From: Pterobdella sp. o SKG-2022
Lineage: Eukaryota; Annelida; Clitellata; Hirudinida; Piscicolidae
Assembly: GCA_964035795.1 (NCBI GenBank)
Contig: OZ038322.1
Span: 16,105,447 to 16,169,446 of the forward strand
Direction of reading: 5' to 3'
DNA: 64,000 nucleotides
Shown: positions 62,901 to 64,000 of the stretch, piece by piece
How the letters are laid out: each line of letters starts with the position of its first letter
How positions within the stretch are numbered: position 1 is the stretch's first letter
The notes under the pieces: generated by a model
Told to the model about the DNA's origin: nothing
Database searches by the model: none
Seen by the model: the letters and a program-made list of their open reading frames with translations, nothing else
Made by a program: the position numbers and the translations under genes

Positions 62901-64000
62901 GACTCATGCAGGAAAAACGATATTTTTATTGGTTTATCAAGGTTTTCAGGGATTTTCTGTTGTGTTTTAGAGGTTCAAATAATGTTAGTATGAAAAAAGT
63001 TCAAAAGATATTTGGTTAGTTACATTGGTTTCATAAAAATGTATGAAACTATTTATAGAAAATATTTTATATATAAATTTAGAATAGTTTCGAAAATATT
63101 AAGACAAAAAGTAGGTGAATCTAAAGTATATTTTAAACCAATAGATATCACCTTGAAAGGAAAGACCAAATCAAAAACATGAAGGATGCTGTCAGATGTT
63201 TCGAAATCCAACGTCCCTTCAAAGTTTTCATTCATTGCTTTCATATTTCCATGGCTTCGATCTTTCTTTTGTATATATCCTCGTTTGTTAGGAACAATTT
63301 CGTAACGCATATCTTTGAAATTTTTTGGTTATAATTCACATAAGGATGATTTCAAGTTATCAAATACTATACTGAAAGTAACTTTACTTTTGATTCGATT
63401 TCTTTCTGCATCTGCGTGGGCAATGAAAAACCATTTGAATAGTTCAAATTCAAATCCTAAAACATGATAATATACTTACTTTTTTCCTTCTCTTCTGGAG
63501 GAACAACGTATTCAACAATCAAGCTTAAAGTTTTGTTGGCAGATGTTTGGTTTTGGTCACAAGAAACAGGATTCCAGTATATGAAATTATCTTTAAAATC
63601 TATTTTAACCTGTTAATAAATTTAATTAATATATAAAAATTTAATCAATAAATAAAAATTATAGTTTGAAATCATGAAAATGAAGTTATTTTTTATGAAC
63701 AACAAAACTTCACTTTGATTTCATGGACGGGTCTTGCTTTAAACAACGTCACTCGATTTTCTTCCCCTTGTCCAAAAAAGATATCTAAAAAGTATGTAGT
63801 TCTAAAGCTTCCGACAACTAACGATAACAAGAGCACTTCTTCCACTTCTAATTTAGTAACCAATAATATCATGAACTTTTTTATAAAAATAGACTGGTGT
63901 TAAAAGTATTTTTAAACTATTTCAAATGGCTTCAAATGTGAAAAATAAAACATGAAAAACCACCAGCATTTTTTCTACCAAATCATTAACATTCGAGTGA
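59939..64000 (-). CDS. Integrin alpha chain, C-terminal 565 residues (5' part outside window)
   Basis: Integrin alpha chains pair with beta chains as cell-matrix receptors. Twelve exons (the first cut by the window edge) keep frame. The end of the beta-propeller is marked by SLVVGSF and VTLFKARPVHEI (the RP-V motif that closes the last blade). Leg (thigh/calf) domains follow, with SFFLHESD, TNEGETAFDTTITL and FHFEHSVVDDKQ. Near the end: PTPYWLIILC and ILIGLVVVLILGLIL (transmembrane helix, about residues 505-524), then LGFFKRKKHEML, the signature GFFKR tail, and 30 more cytosolic residues. Exons: 64000-63964, 63893-63714, 63609-63480, 63312-63152, 62956-62843, 62569-62397, 62210-61953, 61751-61580, 61525-61403, 60893-60780, 60478-60362, 60058-59939. 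The subfamily cannot be told. The blade at 63714-63893 lacks a clear D-x-N-x-D-G calcium loop. Confidence 0.93.
60965..61146. repeat. Inverted-repeat (hairpin) element, family 2, near-identical arms
   Basis: The arms 60966-61035 and 61077-61146 are reverse complements over about 70 bases with only one to three mismatches: AAAACGATTTTATCAAACAC, then TTCTATTAACTGAATAATAA, TACG and AGCTTTTCGTAAGTT. The loop is about 41 bases. It lies in the integrin intron 60894-61402. The low divergence suggests recent insertion or arm homogenisation. Confidence 0.85.
61245..61350. repeat. Inverted-repeat element, family 2, second copy in the same intron
   Basis: ATGCTTTTATGACTTTTATT and AATTCACGAAGCTT mirror AGCTTCGTGAGTTTATAAGA and CTGACAAAAGCATT with gaps. 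It lies about 100 bases from the near-perfect copy. Confidence 0.55.

Overview
The window is nuclear DNA of an animal: strongly AT-rich, with six multi-exon protein genes using GT-AG introns, one tRNA gene, and many short transposon relics in introns and spacers. The gene set (HYDIN, R7-type RGS, TMEM16/anoctamin, PICK1, integrin alpha, a small antistasin-like protein) is metazoan. HYDIN implies motile cilia or flagella. I cannot fix the phylum from sequence alone; an AT-rich invertebrate such as a flatworm or cnidarian would fit.

Layout. 1-14309 (+): 40 exons encoding the C-terminal 2338 residues of HYDIN, the central-pair projection protein of motile axonemes; the 5' part lies outside the window. 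14310-17472: spacer with tRNA-related SINE relics. 17473-31532 (+): R7-family regulator of G-protein signalling (DEP, R7 homology, GGL and RGS domains); its first coding exon is not securely found. 31533-34261: spacer between convergent genes, holding a hairpin element and a long (CA)n(TA)n tract. 34262-48182 (-): a complete 31-exon, 930-residue anoctamin with the six Ca2+-ligand positions conserved; two of its introns hold decayed LINE fragments in the same orientation. 48183-49466: short spacer with a SINE and a hairpin element. 49467-55239 (-): complete 14-exon PICK1 (PDZ plus BAR plus acidic tail), with an intact tRNA-Cys(GCA) gene on the opposite strand of one intron. 56809-59704 (-): five-exon gene for a 158-residue secreted cysteine-rich protein with an antistasin-like module. 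59939-64000 (-): the C-terminal 565 residues of an integrin alpha chain (last beta-propeller part, leg domains, transmembrane helix, GFFKR tail), cut by the window end.

No operon-like pathway unites the genes. The anoctamin, PICK1, cysteine-rich and integrin genes run head to tail on the minus strand, with only 234 bases between the integrin stop and the next start codon. The splice reconstruction is internally consistent: exon lengths sum to whole codons in all six genes and every junction keeps frame.

The least ordinary material is non-coding: at least three families of short inverted-repeat (hairpin) elements, one with ~70-base arms that are almost identical, plus a tRNA-related SINE family in several copies. 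I found no CRISPR array, no bacterial-type system and no clearly new multi-gene system.
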